The translations under genes were made by a program, and so were the position numbers. Under the pieces are notes generated by a model. It made no database searches and was not told where the DNA came from. It saw nothing but the letters and a program-made list of their open reading frames with translations. 64,000 nucleotides of DNA from positions 37,704,765 through 37,768,764 of the forward strand of contig ML679972.1 in NCBI GenBank assembly GCA_007922225.1, read 5' to 3'. Source of the DNA: Emydura subglobosa (taxonomy: Eukaryota; Chordata; Testudines; Chelidae). Of the stretch, positions 31,426 to 44,700 are shown in pieces (position 1 is the stretch's first letter; every line of letters begins with the position of its first letter).

Positions 31426-32741
31426 GCCAGTCACACAAAGCCTGATCCTGGCACCCAGTCTCTCCTGTTCTAACCACTAACTGGAACACACTCCTTTCCT
31501 AAAGTTGGGGGTAGAACCTGTGAAACCTGCTCCTACGTCCCCCACTGCTCTAACAACTAGACACCACTGCCCGCCCAGACTTTAGAATAGAACCCAGGAG
31601 TCCCAGCTTTCTCTAACCACTAGGTCTATCTTCCTTGAGCTGGGAAAAGAACCCAGGCATTCTGGCTCCCAATGCTTTGCTCTCACCATGAGGTCACGCC
31701 CCGCTTGAGTTGAGGACGTTGGGAAACTTGAGGGATGGGTGAGGTTGTCAGGAGAAATCCATTAGCACTTCGGAGGTGCTCAGAGACCATGGTGATGGGC
31801 AGAGTAGGAGCATATGAATACCTGAATAGCGTGATCCCTGGATCCTTCTTCCCTTCTCAATCTCACAGCCCTCGGCACCTACCACTCACCCGTCTTGCTC
31901 ACGCACACCCACCAGTCACACTCGTGTTCACTGACCTCCCATGTCACTCCTCTCCCGTTGCCGCGGCTCAGGGGACACATCTACCCAGGAGCGTTCAGGC
32001 AGCCCTGCCTCAGGAGTGGCGGCAGAGCTGAGGATGGAAACTAGGACTCCTGGCACCGCTGCTCTAACCATCAATCGTCACTTTCTTCTAGAGTGAGAAC
32101 AGGAAATCAGGAGTCCTGGCGCACCTTTCTCTCTGATAGATCACACACCAACCCAGACTGGGAATGGAACCCAGGAGCCCTGGCTTCCTCTCTGGCTCTC
32201 GCTACTAGATGATCATCAGCCAAGATGTGGGAATGGAACCCAGGAGTTCTGGCTCTCTCTCTAACCACCTGACCACATTCCCAAACCAAGCGTGCTGGCT
32301 GCCAGCCCACTGCTCTCTGAGCTGCACCAGGCACGGATGCCACTTTTGCACTGTCATAATATGCCATAGGCTGCATCTTCTGCTTTTCCATTTGCAGGCG
32401 TATGCATGCGTGAGAGGGTTGGTATTTGGGGGCATAGCAAGAAACTCAGTCGAGACACTGGATCACTTTGAGGACAGGCAGGAAACAACATCAGGAAAGA
32501 TATGGCCGAGGGGCAGCAGGGATAGAAGCGATGCCGGGGGACAGGGGGATGACGCTGGAAAAATCCATATGGTAAGGCCCAGCTATAAGGCAGAGCAAAG
32601 CAGATGGGGGGTGGAGGGGTTCCCCAGTGGGTGGGGAAAGGAAGGGCCACCTCTACCACACTTCCTCCATGGGGGTGAGATTCACTCCTCTGCAGCGGGA
32701 CAACGCCCCGCAGGAAGTCACTGGCATAAGGATAGTTCTGT

Positions 32742-33225
32742 GTTTGTACAGCACCTGGCACCATGGGGTCCCGGGCTGTGACTGGGCACCTGAGTGCTAC
32801 TGTAATACACTTAATAACAATAAAAATGTACAGCACCTAGCACCATGGGGTCCCAGGCCATGACTGCACGCCTGAGTGTCACCATAATATACCTAATAGC
32901 AATAAAAACATATAGCACTTGGCACCATGGGGTCCTGAGCCATGACTGGGCACCTGAGTGCAACCGTAATACACCTAATAGCAATAAAAACGTACAGCAC
33001 CTAGCAAAATGAGGGTCCTGGGCCATGACTGGGCACCTGAGTGCTACCATAATACACCTAATAGCAATAAAAACGTACAGCACCTAGCACAATGAGGCTC
33101 CTGGGCTGTGACTGAGCACCTGAATGCTACCGTAATATATCTAGTAACAATAAAAACATACAGTGTTTGGCATGGGGGGGGGTCCTGGTCTGAGGTGCTA
33201 CTGTAGTGCAGACAATAATAATAAT
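32742..33225 (+). repeat. Tandem repeat, about six units of 84 bp
   Basis: Each unit: GTACAGCACCTAGCACAATG, GGTCCTGGGCCATGACTGGG, CACCTGAGTGCTACCATAAT, ACACCTAATAGCAATAAAAA. Flanked by MIR-like sequence. Confidence 0.8.
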
Positions 33226-33344
33226 AATATATTGGGGAAGTGACTATATTTACAACCATGCTTAGGGAGACAGATCCCCCAGCTTCAGGGCTTAAGCCGA
33301 TCTCTGACTATTAGAGATGAGCCAAAGACCTAATGTGGTAGGGA

Positions 33345-33465
33345 GTGGGGAGCTTATCCCACATCTGCCACAGCAGGGTTCTTACCCCATATTGTGTTGG
33401 CCACTGTCAGAGCCGGGATACTGGGCAAGATGGGCCTCAGATCTGCTCCAGTCTGGAGCCGAAAC
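33345..33465 (+). mobile_element. CR1 3-prime end fragment
   Basis: GGGGAGCTTATCCCACATCT, TTGGCCACTGTCAGAGCCGG, ATACTGGGCAAGATGGGCCT: a diverged CR1 terminus. A similar weaker piece lies at 34200-34262. Confidence 0.6.
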
Positions 33466-34747
33466 AGGTGGAAGTGAGCTCAGCCTCGGGTCCGTGAACA
33501 AAGAGGAGCTTCAAGAACATGCTGAGGGCTGGAGAAGCTCAGTCGATTTCACTAACCGAGGAGATGTGATGACGGGCCCCAAGTTCTGCCATGGGTTGGG
33601 TTAAAACCCCTGAAACTGATGAGCATAACAGAGGCCCTTCATTCAAGACTTCAGTGGAAGGCGTTTTGGCTGAGTATAGGTTTTGTGGGACAGGTCAGGG
33701 GCGCACAGGGAAGACACAGCACAAGGATAGAGAGCCAGGGAAAGAGCCAGAAGCAGAGAAAGACAGAGACTCACAAAGGGTGGGTGCCTCCTGATTTTTG
33801 GGTCCTCCTGTGTTCAGAGAAACGAGACTTCACTCTGTCCCTTGCAGACAAACAAGATTGCATCAAAGGTGCCAGATTCTATCATCAATTTCTCCTCCAA
33901 GCTGGATCAACTGCAGGGCCCCCAGATTTGACTGGCTGCTTGGGTCAAAAGAGGCAACAGAACCTACATTCAGAGAAGCTTGTTGATAACAGAGGGCAAA
34001 GGCAGAACAAGATCCAGCAGCAGGCAGTTGAAGCTAGACTGGGAGGGGGCAGCAATTTTTTTAACAGGGCAAGGAAGTAACCATTGGAGAAGTTCCCTAA
34101 GGGACAGGGCAGATTCTCCATCCCTCAGAATCTTTATTTCAAGGCCAGGTTCCGCTTGCTAAAAGATTGGTGCTAGCTCAGCCATAAGATAAGGGCTGGA
34201 CTGACGAACGGCTGGCCTGGATTGTTCAGAAGGGCAGAACGATCCCTTCCGGCCTTTCCAAAAAACAAAAACAAAATCTGCAAAAAGGGAAAGGAAATTA
34301 ACGACATTTTAAAACTGGCCATAACGTCTTGGAAAAGTTGCCCAAGGCAAGCATTCCTCACAGCAATCAGAGGAGAAGAAAGTTTAATCTCCAGTGGACG
34401 CAAACATGCAGGCTAATACATCACAGGCGGTAAAGTAGCTAATAACCCTTGAGATTTTTCATTTTTTTTCCAATTGCAGGCAGTGAAATAATTTGTAGAA
34501 ACATGTAGCTAAATGGTTACATCTGGAAGGCTCGATATTAAATACCAGGGCACTCTAACTACCTGCTGCTTCAATTTTAAATCTCCTTATGCAGTCTGCA
34601 GCTCCAGCTTTAGAAATGAAGCAGAAAAACTCATTGCAAAAAAACCAGAAAGAAATAGCTGGACCGCTTTTCTAAGGAGCCAGTATTTATTTTATTATTC
34701 TCGTTTTATAGCCAGCCTGTCCCTGATTTCCCCTTTTAGGGAAAGAC

Positions 34748-34781
<34 letters not shown>
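34748..34781 (+). repeat. (CA)n microsatellite
   Basis: About 17 uninterrupted AC units. Intergenic. Confidence 0.9.
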
Positions 34782-34785
<4 letters not shown>

Positions 34786-35122
34786 ACCCAGGATTGCTAT
34801 GTCTGGAGGGATTTTACTATAGAAGTGAAAGATTTAAGCAAACTGTAATTTTGCATCTTGAACTTGTCAGAGGTATCAACTAGAATCTCATGGGGTCTCA
34901 GCACCAGGGAAAGCTGGGAAGAAACTGAGGAGGGGTGGTTTTGAGTTATAGGTTTGATAGATGTAAGTGGGGGGGCGGGGGGGGGGGAGAGAGATAATCA
35001 TTCTGGAGTAATTTGGACCAGTTGCCAATCGGCAGAGATCATGGCTCTCCACCTAATGTAAACGGGGCATCACTCCACTGGCGTCAATGGGCCCAGAATC
35101 CCAGATGACCAGCACTGCCCCG

Positions 35123-36394
35123 TTTATTTCAGTGTTGATCTTGACACCAATACTTAAAAAAACCAGTTATCACCCAATTGTCCCATTGGAATTTTTATAG
35201 GCAAATTTTCTCAGCTTAAGGTGCCTTTAGGCTTTGTAAAGAGGCAGCCTTGACACCGGCACACTGTGATCCTGGGGCCGACACTTGGAGTTCATTGAGG
35301 CCATGGCTCTGCTTTCCTTCTAGAGAAAGCAACTTCCAATTCCTACACATTTTAGAGTGTGGGGACTAAACTGCACCAACTTCAGCTCACCAGAGCAATA
35401 GTTTATGTTTATATTAGATTCATTATGGTAGCACCCAGAGGGGGGAGGGCCCCCCATGTGCATTGTGCACAGAGCGAGCGACAGTCCCTACACCCCAAAG
35501 AATCCATGATCAAAATTTTTCTCCCCATGGGGGAAACTGAGGCACAAAGCAGATTAAGTGACTTGACCATAGTGACACACTGGGGGTTCGTATGAAACTA
35601 GCCCCTGGGTCTTACGCATGTGTGAACATGTCCACACTGCCCCCTGCTGGCTAGACTGTGTTTGTGTCATGAGCACCCTCTGTTGGTTGGCAACAAGACT
35701 ACATGTGCACATCCACTGCCCCTTGCTGGCTGGAGGTGGGGTGGGAGAATACGTGTGCACACAATGCCCCTAGCTGGCAGGGAGAGGGTGTGCAAGCACA
35801 TGCACGCTGGCTAGGAAAAGGGGGTGTGCAGGCTTCATGCCCTATCCTCTTTACACATGCCCACACCGCTCACTTTGGTCCCGGTTGAGGCCCAGCCAGC
35901 CGAGGGACGAGCTGGACAGTTAAAACGACCCAAAGCCAGACCCAAACGTCATTCACCCCGAGGGGCCTTACACGGAGGAGAGCGAGCACTTTGCGTGTTG
36001 GCCTGCGGGTGCCACGGCCGCCTGGCCAGGAGCAGCACGATCAGCTGGGGCTGCGATGCTTTTACAGACCCGACCCCGCAGATCAGTCCTGGTCTGGGGT
36101 GAGATGGAGGCAGGTGTTTAATTGCACAGACGGACTCTGAGTTCAGCTGGCCTTATCCATCCCACTGTGGAGTCTAAAGTCATCTGCAGCAGTCTCACAG
36201 CTCCCCAGCCGGCGTCAGAGAAGGGCCAATGTATGGGGATCTGGCCTCTTTGTTGCTATATCGGCCACCCCATCAACCCCAGTGCATCAGTAACGATTCA
36301 TCCCCCTCCGTACCATCCGTATTACCAGGGGTCCCGGGCGTGCGCAGAGCCAGGAGGGGTCCTGCGGCTGCGAACCCCTCGCCCCCCCGAGCCG
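35123..36394 (-). other. PLEKHG2 3-prime flank, possible 3-prime UTR
   Basis: Nothing coding. The first AATAAA on the minus strand that I noticed after the stop is at 35128-35123, which would give a 3-prime UTR of about 1.27 kb. The segment also holds CTCF-like motifs at 35.63-35.78 kb and an antisense MIR tail at 35.5 kb. Confidence 0.3.
35635..35785 (-). promoter_or_regulatory. Cluster of CTCF-like motifs downstream of PLEKHG2
   Basis: CACTGCCCCCTGCTGG at 35635 and CACTGCCCCTTGCTGG at 35714, with a weaker ATGCCCCTAGCTGGC at 35764. All read as the motif on the minus strand. They lie in a diverged repeat of about 65-80 bp. Confidence 0.4.
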
Positions 36395-38736
36395 TCATGT
36401 TTTCTGCGGGGTATCTAAGGTGCTGCCATTGACGCGCCTGGTGCTGGGCTGGCCGGGCGCTGCCAGCAGTGGGTGGGTCAGGCTCACCTGAGCGTTGCTG
36501 AAGGAGGCGATCCGGCCGCTGCCCCCAATCTGGATGTTGACGGTGGTGGAGTAGCTGGCCCGATGGGGGCCCGTGTCCCGGGCCAAGTCTGCTCTCACTT
36601 TGGGGTAACCTTCCAGTGAACCCGGCGCCCCCGCGCCACCCTCGCAGCCCGCGTACCTGGAACGTAAGCCGGGGACATCCGGCCACTTGATGCCATCCAG
36701 TTCGTCAGGGCTGGGGCTGGCTGAGCTGCTAGGGGGTGCCCCAGAGCAGCCCCTCACCCCATCTCCATCCCTGGGGGATGGGGGGCTCTCAGGGTTTCCC
36801 CTCAGCCTCCTGCCTGGCTGAGGTAACGTAGCAGAAGGGTGGGAGCTGGGCGGCAGTGGGGGGAAGGAGCAGGGCCGTGTGGGGGTGCAGCTGGCTCTCC
36901 CCCCTGTGGGGCGCCTGCTGGAGGGAGGGGGGGAGCACACCCGCGGGCAGGCTGGTGCTGGAGACTGGACCCTGGAGCTGGGCTCTGAGGCAGAGGAGAA
37001 GGGGGTGGGCTGCTCAGCCCGGGGGGCCGCACCCGAGAGGCGCTCGAAGGCCAGTAGCACGGCTGAGCCAGGTGCCAGGGGGACGGGCTCCCCCAGCCAG
37101 CTGGCATCACGGCAACAGCCTGGGGGAGAGGGCAACCCAGGGTTGGCACAGAGGGGAGGGCACAGGCTGAGCTGGGAAGGGTCCCTCTTGCTGGTACAAT
37201 GGGACCAGGTATTGGCCCTCTCATTGGGGAATGGAGCTGACAGGGGTGCGGGGGCTCTGGGGCCCAAGGGGCAGGGGGTCGCTCTCAGGACAGCTGAGCA
37301 AGGAGGCAGAGGCCGGGTGGGTGCCGGGGTCTCTGCCAGCGGAGGCTGGGTACCAGGTGGCCCCAAGGGGCAGGAGGTTGGTCTCGGGACGGCTGAGCAA
37401 GGAGGCAGAGGCCGGGTGGGTGCTGGGGTCTCTGCCGGCAGAGGCTGGGTGCCAGGTGGCCCCGAGGGGCAGGTCGGTCTCGGGATGGCTGAGCAAGGAG
37501 GCAGAGGCCGGGTGGGTGCCGGGGTCTCTGCCGGCAGAGGCTGGGTGCCAGGTGGCCCCAAGGGGGCACCGTTTCTCTTGGCCAGGCTCTGGCTGATGCA
37601 GGAGGCAGCGATGTATCTGGAGATGGCTGCGGCGCTGGAGGAGAGGCGCCGGTACGCTGGGGAAGAGGGCTGGAGGCGCAGCAGAGCCGGCTGGGGGCTT
37701 GGCGGAGAAGTGGGAGCCGGCTGGGCCGCGGAGCGGCTGGGCTGGGCAGCTGCCAGGCCCGTGGCCTGGGAAGGCAGCCGGGTGCCAGGGGAAGGCAGAG
37801 CCGATGAGGCTGCGAAGCTGCTGTGGAGCAGGGACGGGGATCCCGCAGCACCGGAGGGTGCAGGAGCTGGCTTGAAATGCTCCAGCGCCACTGGCGGGAT
37901 GGAGACTGGAGGGGGAGGTGGGGACGTCTCTCCTGTCCCGAGGCTGAGGGACCCTGCCGTTGGCTCTGGAAGCAGCTCACTGGTGCCAGGTGGGGAATCC
38001 CTGCCCAAACCTGGTGCCCGCTTCTCTGGCAGCAGGACGGCAACGGGCAGACTCTGCTCCCCCGCTGGCTCCCCAGGGCCAGCCCCACATACGAAGGGAC
38101 CCGTCTCCCGCAGGTGGGGCACGGCGGACGTGCCGGCACACACAACAGAGGCGCCGGATGGTGCGGGCTGCTGTTCCTCTGCTGGTCCGTCCATCTCTGG
38201 CATCCGCTGGCTCAGCGCCGCTTCCCCGAAGGGATGGGAGACGGCCGTCTCCATAAAAAGCTCCCCAGGGCTCAGCTCACCCCGTCGCCCACAGGCCACC
38301 GGTTCTGCCGTCTCCGGCCCGGCTTGGCGGCCTGGCACCAACGGGTCCTCGGCCCCCTCGCAGTCCGAGGCTTCAGGCACTGTGCCGGTTCTGCTCCCGG
38401 TGGCCGGAGCGGGTGCGGGAGAGCTGCCCATGCTGGGGCCTTCCTCAGCTGAACCTTGTGCACTCGGGGGGCGCTCCCTGGCTGATTCCACCAGCGCAGG
38501 GCGAGGCAGAACAGCCACCGGGGAGCTGGGGCTTGGGACCTCCGGCCGGGCAGATCCCAGCTCCTCTGCAAGGGGCGAAGCCAGGCGCAGGGAAGCCAGG
38601 AGAGGCAAAGGCCGGTCGCTGCGCAGATCCAGGACATTCCCTCGCGCAGCGGCCACCAGCGGCACGTTCTCCTGGACGCAGTGCAGGTGCAGGAGGGGCT
38701 CGCGGATGAGCACGTGGCCGTAGATTCGGGGCTCGC
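36395..38736 (-). CDS. PLEKHG2: PLEKHG2 coding exon 18 (last, Pro/Ser-rich) with stop
   Basis: Acceptor TTTTCTCCCCCAG; TGA at 36397-36395. Residues 1081-1860. Begins [20 protein letters not shown], parallel to human FGHVLVCELAFPLTC. A long Pro/Ser/Ala-rich region contains a threefold repeat of about 33 residues; then [20 protein letters not shown], and near the end [18 protein letters not shown]; terminates LDTPQKT. The C-terminus is compositionally biased, but both ends align with the human last exon. Confidence 0.92.
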
Positions 38737-41700
38737 CTGGGGGAGAAAAGGGGGCGGGGGAGGGGTCAGCATGGAGATAGCTGCCTGTTGGCTCAAGCCC
38801 CCTGCTCAGCTGTGTGGCCTAGTGGATAGAGCGCTAGAGTGAGCTTCCGGGATATCTGGTTCTGGTCCTCGCTCTGCTGTGGCGTGACCTTGAGCAAGTC
38901 ATTGACACCCCCCGTGCCTCAGTTTCCCCATCTGTAAAAAGGGGATAATGAGACTGACTCCCTTGGTTAAGCACTTGGAAAGCTGCTGAGGAGATGTGCT
39001 AGGAGTTGTTATTCACTCACCTACTGCAGGGCTGAATATGCGGCCCGAGTTTACCCCTAGAGCCAGGGATGCAGGGATCCAAGCAGGGCAGAGCCCAGGG
39101 TCAAACGCCCCCGGAAGTCAAAGGAAGGGCGCTGAGTCCCACTGGCCGGGGATATTCGGAGCGACACCTGTTCACACCAGCTGCAGATTTCTCCTAGCCA
39201 ATCAGCTCCTGACTTCCAAAGTCTAGCAGATCACACCGTGCCAGCAGGGGGTGCTGTGGTGTGTGTATCTCACACACACACAACTGCTCAGATGGCAGAG
39301 TCTGATTTCACTTGAGCCGGCGCCCCATTTTCCCAGCAGCTCTTCCCATCTGCTCTCGGGCCCACAAGGAACATTTTCTTTCTTAGGCTGCGTTCCCAGC
39401 ACGGGGCAGCTGCTTTTAGTTCTGCCGCCCGGGGGGGCGGGGGGGGGGGGGGGGGGGCCCCTAGCTGTGCAGGAGGGGCAGCCCGCAGGGCTTACAACCC
39501 TCCCCAAATATATACCAGCTTTCTATCCTGATCCCCACTGGAAGGACTCTGGGGCACCCACCTCCCATCAACGGAAGAGGCCCAGATGTGTCTGCGAATG
39601 CTGATTGCACAGAGTGGATGGGTGCAGGCCATGAGGATAATGGCTATATAAACCCCAGCTGCCCTGGGGAGCTGGGACCAGAACCCACGGCCTTGAAATC
39701 CACCCACCTCGGCCTCCGTGGCTTGAACTAAAGGAGAGCTCGACGTGCTGCTCCTGCTTCCTCAGCAGCTAATGGGGGTCAGATACAGACCCACCCAGGG
39801 AAAACCAGCACAGCAGGGCAAACAGCTCGGAAACAGGATCCCCGCAACGTGGGGCCAGCCCGAGTTATTACCAGCTGACAGATTTGGGTGACCCAGCCCT
39901 GCAGTGTGGCAGTGGGTCTCGGCCCAGCCACTGCGAGAGAGAACAACAATCCCTCGTGCTTGTCCCCCACCGCTCTTAAAGCGCTTTACCACCAAAGGAG
40001 GGGCAGTAGCATTAGTCCCCTTGTACAAATGGGGAAACTGAGGCACAGAACAGGGTTGTGACTTGGCCAAGGTCATCCAGCAGGTCTGTGGCAGAGTGAG
40101 GACTAGACTGCAGGTCTCTGAAGGGCCAGTCCAATGCTCTACCCACTAGGAAACCCTGCCTCTCAGGCAGAGAGGTGACACTCGCCATCACACCAAACCG
40201 GCACTTCCCCGGTGACCCCACTGCAGCTTCTTCAAGCTTTAATTTAGTCTCACACCCTTGTGGGTATGCAGAAAACCTCCTGAGACTGCCTCGAGGCAGG
40301 GCTGCCTTCCTGAGTCTGCTGGCAGCCCGGGACAGTCGCTGTAGGAGAAGAGGAACCTGCTTTCTAGTCTAGTTAAGGGTTGATGTTAACGCTGAAACCT
40401 AATGATGATACTTTCCCTTGCCGGAACTAGTTAGTGGCGGGTCACTTTGGCAGAGAAACAACCAGTTGGTGTGGGAAGAACTCGGGGGGAGTTCGGGGGG
40501 GAAGCAACTGTCCCATCCCGCAGCTCTGGCTTTCTGGGGATAAGGCTAGGAAGCTCTGCCCATGACGCAGGCTCTTTGTGAGAAGCTTGGGCAGAATCCA
40601 AGGATGGAACGGGCTACAGAGGCAAGGGGTGTGTGTGTGTCCGTGTGTGTGTGTGTGTGTCCCTTCTACCCCTGCTAGACGGCATAGGCCCTGCTCTGTG
40701 TGTGTGTGTGTGCACACACGTGCATGTGTGCATGGCGCCCTCTAGGGGTCACCCAACGTGCAGACCAGGGACACACCCCAAGCAGATATTTGCACTAGTG
40801 CAAGTCCCAGCCCAAGCCGGGGCACAGGCCCCTATTTTCTCTCCACCCACCACCTTCCCCTGCTCCCCCGAGCTTCCTCTTGCCCCTCCAGCCCTTGCCC
40901 CATGAGCACAAAGCCCCTCTGCAGCTCCAGGCGGCTAGATCCCCCCTTCGCCCTCCTCCCCTCGCCAGCTCGTCCTAAGCGCCAGCACAGCTTGGCTCGG
41001 CTCCAAACTCCCGCCTCCCCTGGGCCAGCCGCGCACTGCGCGTCGTTGTATTGGGGACCCCACTCAGCCTGGGAGCTAGCTCTGGGACCGGCGGGGAGGC
41101 TCCGGCGCAGAATTCAGCCTGTCCTGGTGCCCAGGCCCTAGGAGACAAAGGCAGCGGACAGCAGGGACTGGCGCTGTCCGAGGGAGGAATCCAGATACCC
41201 AGACCTGGACAGGGGAGGCCAATGGTCAGGGGGCTGGGGGCAAAAAGGGCAGAGCTGCTGGAGGCTCAGATTCTGCCCCAATCTGGGCTCCGTGTTACCC
41301 CATAGCCCTGGGGTCCATCAGGATCCTCCACACAGCCTAGAGATTGGAAGGGGGGACTGGTTGACTTAGAGGGGTGGGGAAAGGGCCACGGGGCCTTTCC
41401 CGTCTAGGGGGTGCTGGCTCTGATCCAGCCCCAGCGCGGGAGACTGGCTGGCTCAGGGGGGCGTGGAATGGGACATGGGGTGGGGAGAGGAGAGACTGGC
41501 ACGCAGAGGGAAATGCGCTGCTCTACATAGGGTGGGGCACTCTGAAGCCTGGGGTCCCCTCCTATGGCCCCCCTCCAAGCCATGACACAGCTGGGGGGGT
41601 CCTACCCACCCAGCCAGGGGCCCTGAGACTCACAGTGAGGGAAGCATGTCCCTGGCATCTCCTCCTGCAGGCTTTCCAGGGTGCCGATCCGGCTGGGTGC

Positions 41701-44700
41701 TGGGCGGCGCAGCCCTTCCTGCGCCCTCTGGGCCGCCTTGGCCCGGCTGATCTTCTCGCTGTACATCCGCGCCAGGGCCTGCACCTTGCTGAGGATCCGC
41801 TCCGAGTTCTCCAGCAGGCCAGGGGTGCCCTCCTCATACAGTCCCAGTGGAGGGGTGTAGCCGATGGGAGGGACCCTGTCGCCGCGGGGCGGGCGGGGCG
41901 GGGCAACCAGATCCGATTCCTCCACGATCCGCAGGGGCTCCAGGAACGGCGGGGGCTCGCGGGTGGTGGTGGGCAGCCCTTTGCTGGCCCGCTTCCTGCG
42001 GGGGGTGCTGGCTCCCAGGGCGTCCGCTGCCCCCCGCTCTTTCTCTCGCCAGGCCCGCCGGATCTCCGCACACGACTTGTACTCGGGATCCTGGCTCGCG
42101 GGGGGCGGGGCAACCTGGCTGGCGGGCTGTCCCCGCCCCTTCCCAGCATCTTCTTGGCTGGCGCCAAGTTGGGTGCCTTGGTCATTGAGCTGGCCCCGCC
42201 CCTTCCCAGCATCCTCTTGGCTGGCGCCAAGTTGGGTGTCTTGTTCAATGAGCTGGCTCCGCCCTTTCCCAGCATCCTCCTGGCGGGCAGCGTGGGCCTT
42301 GGCCCACCAAGACCCGCCCCCCTCGTGGTCCGCGGTGCCCTCCTGCTGGGGGGGCGGGTTGAGGTGGAACCCGGAGTCCCGCACCCCGCCTGCAGGGCCG
42401 GAGAGGTGGCCGTCTTGCGCGGAGGGGCCTGGGGCAGCCTCGCCCTCCTCATAGTAGCACTTGATCTTCTCGATCAGCAGCCGGTCGTCTCGGGTCAGTG
42501 TCGAGTCCCGCTTGGCGCCACCTGCCGGGCTGTGAGGGTGCGGGGCCAGCCGGCCTGACTCATCCCTGCATGGGGGGCAGGCCCCGTTGGCAGTGGCTGA
42601 GTGCCCGCTTGAGGCCTCCTGCCCTGTACGCAGAGCATCATCCCCCTCCAGGATCTGCGGCTTGCCATAGGTCTCCTCTTCACCCAGATCCTCAAGGACA
42701 CAGAGAGGAGAAGGGCCCCGATCCTGCTTCGGTTCCTCCTCCGATTCGCTGCTGGAGAGCTGGTGCGGCGGGGGGGTCTGCATCGCCCCGAGGCTGCCGG
42801 GTGGGGGCTCATCTAGCCCGGTGGCGTCTCTCTCCTGTAACTTGCTTTCCTCGGCTAGCTCTTCCAGCGCAGCTGGGTTCAGAGGCGGATCCTGGGGGAT
42901 CAAAGCAAACAACAACAGGGGTTAGACCCAGGCTGGGTGGAAATTTTCCAGTGAAGGATCTCGCCATCGGAAACCGCTGATTCGTCAAAACCGGACCCGT
43001 CAGTGGGAAATGGAGGAATTTCTCGCCTCGAAATCACCGGAGAAAAAGATTTCTACATTTTTTTTACATGAAAAATGCCAGTTTTTCTAGTTCAAACTGG
43101 CTCTTGAGGAGAAATGTAAGCTCATTTCCGAGGCAGAAGGGTGATACAAATAAATAATAATAAATATAAGGGGCTGTCCATAAATTAGGTAACGCGTCGG
43201 GTGAGTCCTTAATTCCGCTGCTTGTTTCTGTGTTATGAAGTGTTACCCAGGGTGTTACGTCATTTATGGAGAACTCTGAGTAAAAAAATGATCAAAAATG
43301 AACTGAAATGTTTCCATCGACCGGAGGGGAAACAAATTTCCTCCGACTGGTGGAAAAAATCTTTGAGATCTGGATTTTACGTCCTGATTTGGGAAGGGAA
43401 AATCTCTTGAACGTGTTCACAGGATGAGAAGAGTTTCCTGCCCAGGTCTAGCTAACAGCAACCAGGATCACGGAGGTTTAATTTAATCACCACCCGGCTC
43501 CTGGAATCATGGGTTTTCGGGAGAATCTGGCTTTGAGTCAAAGACCAAAAGGAAGTTTCTAGCCCTCCTGATGGCACAGAAAAGTGTGAAATCATGACCT
43601 GAAAGCAGCAGAAAGAACCCTTACATCTCGGGATTTCTCAGCCAAATCTCAGACTGGACTGAATGCTGATGGCGCCACGTGGGCAGAGCTGGGGTAGAAT
43701 TTTCACAAGCACCGACGCCATGAGAATCAGACTCCTAAGGGCCCAGTCACTTTTGAAAATGGAGATTTTGCTTTGAAGTCAGGTGCTTTTGAAAATGTTA
43801 CCCGTAGAGACACAGAAATCTGACTCCCAGCCCCCCCCCGCTGTAACCACTAAACCCCACTCCCCTCCCACAGCCAAGGATAGAACCCAGGAGTCCTGCC
43901 TCCCAGCCCCCCTGCTCTAACCACTAGACCCCACTCCCCTCCCTGAGCCAGGGACAGAACACAGGCATCCTACCTCCCAGCCCATTGCCCTATCCACTAG
44001 CTGATGCCGCCTCTACCTCCTCCTCCATTATGCCCTCTGCCTTCACCTACCTGCTCCGGCTGTGCACCTGGGCTCCCAGGGTGCGGCTCCCCCTGCTCCC
44101 TGGGCATCTCCTCCGTCCCCAGGTCCCTGCTCAGACCCCTCTGGCTGAGCAGCTGCAGGATCTCGTTTGTGATGGAGAGCGGCTCCTCGGCCAGGCAGAA
44201 GGGGAGCGACTCGGCGTCCTCGCCGGGATCAGACTCCTCAGCCTGGCTGGCGCTGGAGTTCAGGGTGCAGGCGCTGCCTGAGGGCGCCACGGACGGTGGG
44301 GCAAGGAACAGCTCCCCCTCACTGCCCGCCTGCTGCAAAAGAAACAGGCCCCGGGCTGCTAAACACGGCAGCCCCCCGACTGCGCCCTCCAGATCCTTCT
44401 GTTCACACAGGCTCCCCAGACCTGGGCCCTGGGCAGGGAGAGGGAAGCAGGGTGATTCACCTATTTTACCCCCCTCCTCCCAGACCTGGGACAGAACCCA
44501 GGAGTCCTGGCTCCTAGCCTCCCCCACCCCTGAGCTGGGGATAGAACCCAGGAGTCCTGGCTCCCCATCCCCCACCCCCGGAGCTGGGAGCTCACACCTT
44601 TTCCAACTCCCTGCCTTGGCACCAAGGCCCTGTTGGCAGAAATCAACACCAACGGGGAAAGCGAAACCCCAGAGTATGCCGGCCCCTTACCTTCAATTTG

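Larger units (their letters stand above)
24433..36394. other. Intergenic region between globin X and PLEKHG2
   Basis: 12 kb with no supported exon. Holds CR1 tails (25260-25710, 33345-33465), a hairpin repeat copy (26.0-26.3 kb), a purine-rich tract (28.86-29.09 kb), an AT-richer non-repetitive block (29.53-29.96 kb), a 1.45-kb CR1 (29.97-31.43 kb), an 84-bp tandem array (32.74-33.23 kb) and a CA microsatellite (34.75 kb). Confidence 0.6.

Noticed and set aside
36879..38723. 614-codon open frame on the plus strand opposite PLEKHG2 exon 18
   Set aside because: It mirrors the GC-rich coding exon on the other strand. The minus-strand frame has human-like landmarks at both ends and joins in phase with exon 17; the plus frame has none.
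41374..42558. 394-codon plus-strand frame opposite PLEKHG2 exon 17
   Set aside because: Shadow of the coding strand; low-complexity Gly/Pro/Arg translation with no recognisable domain.
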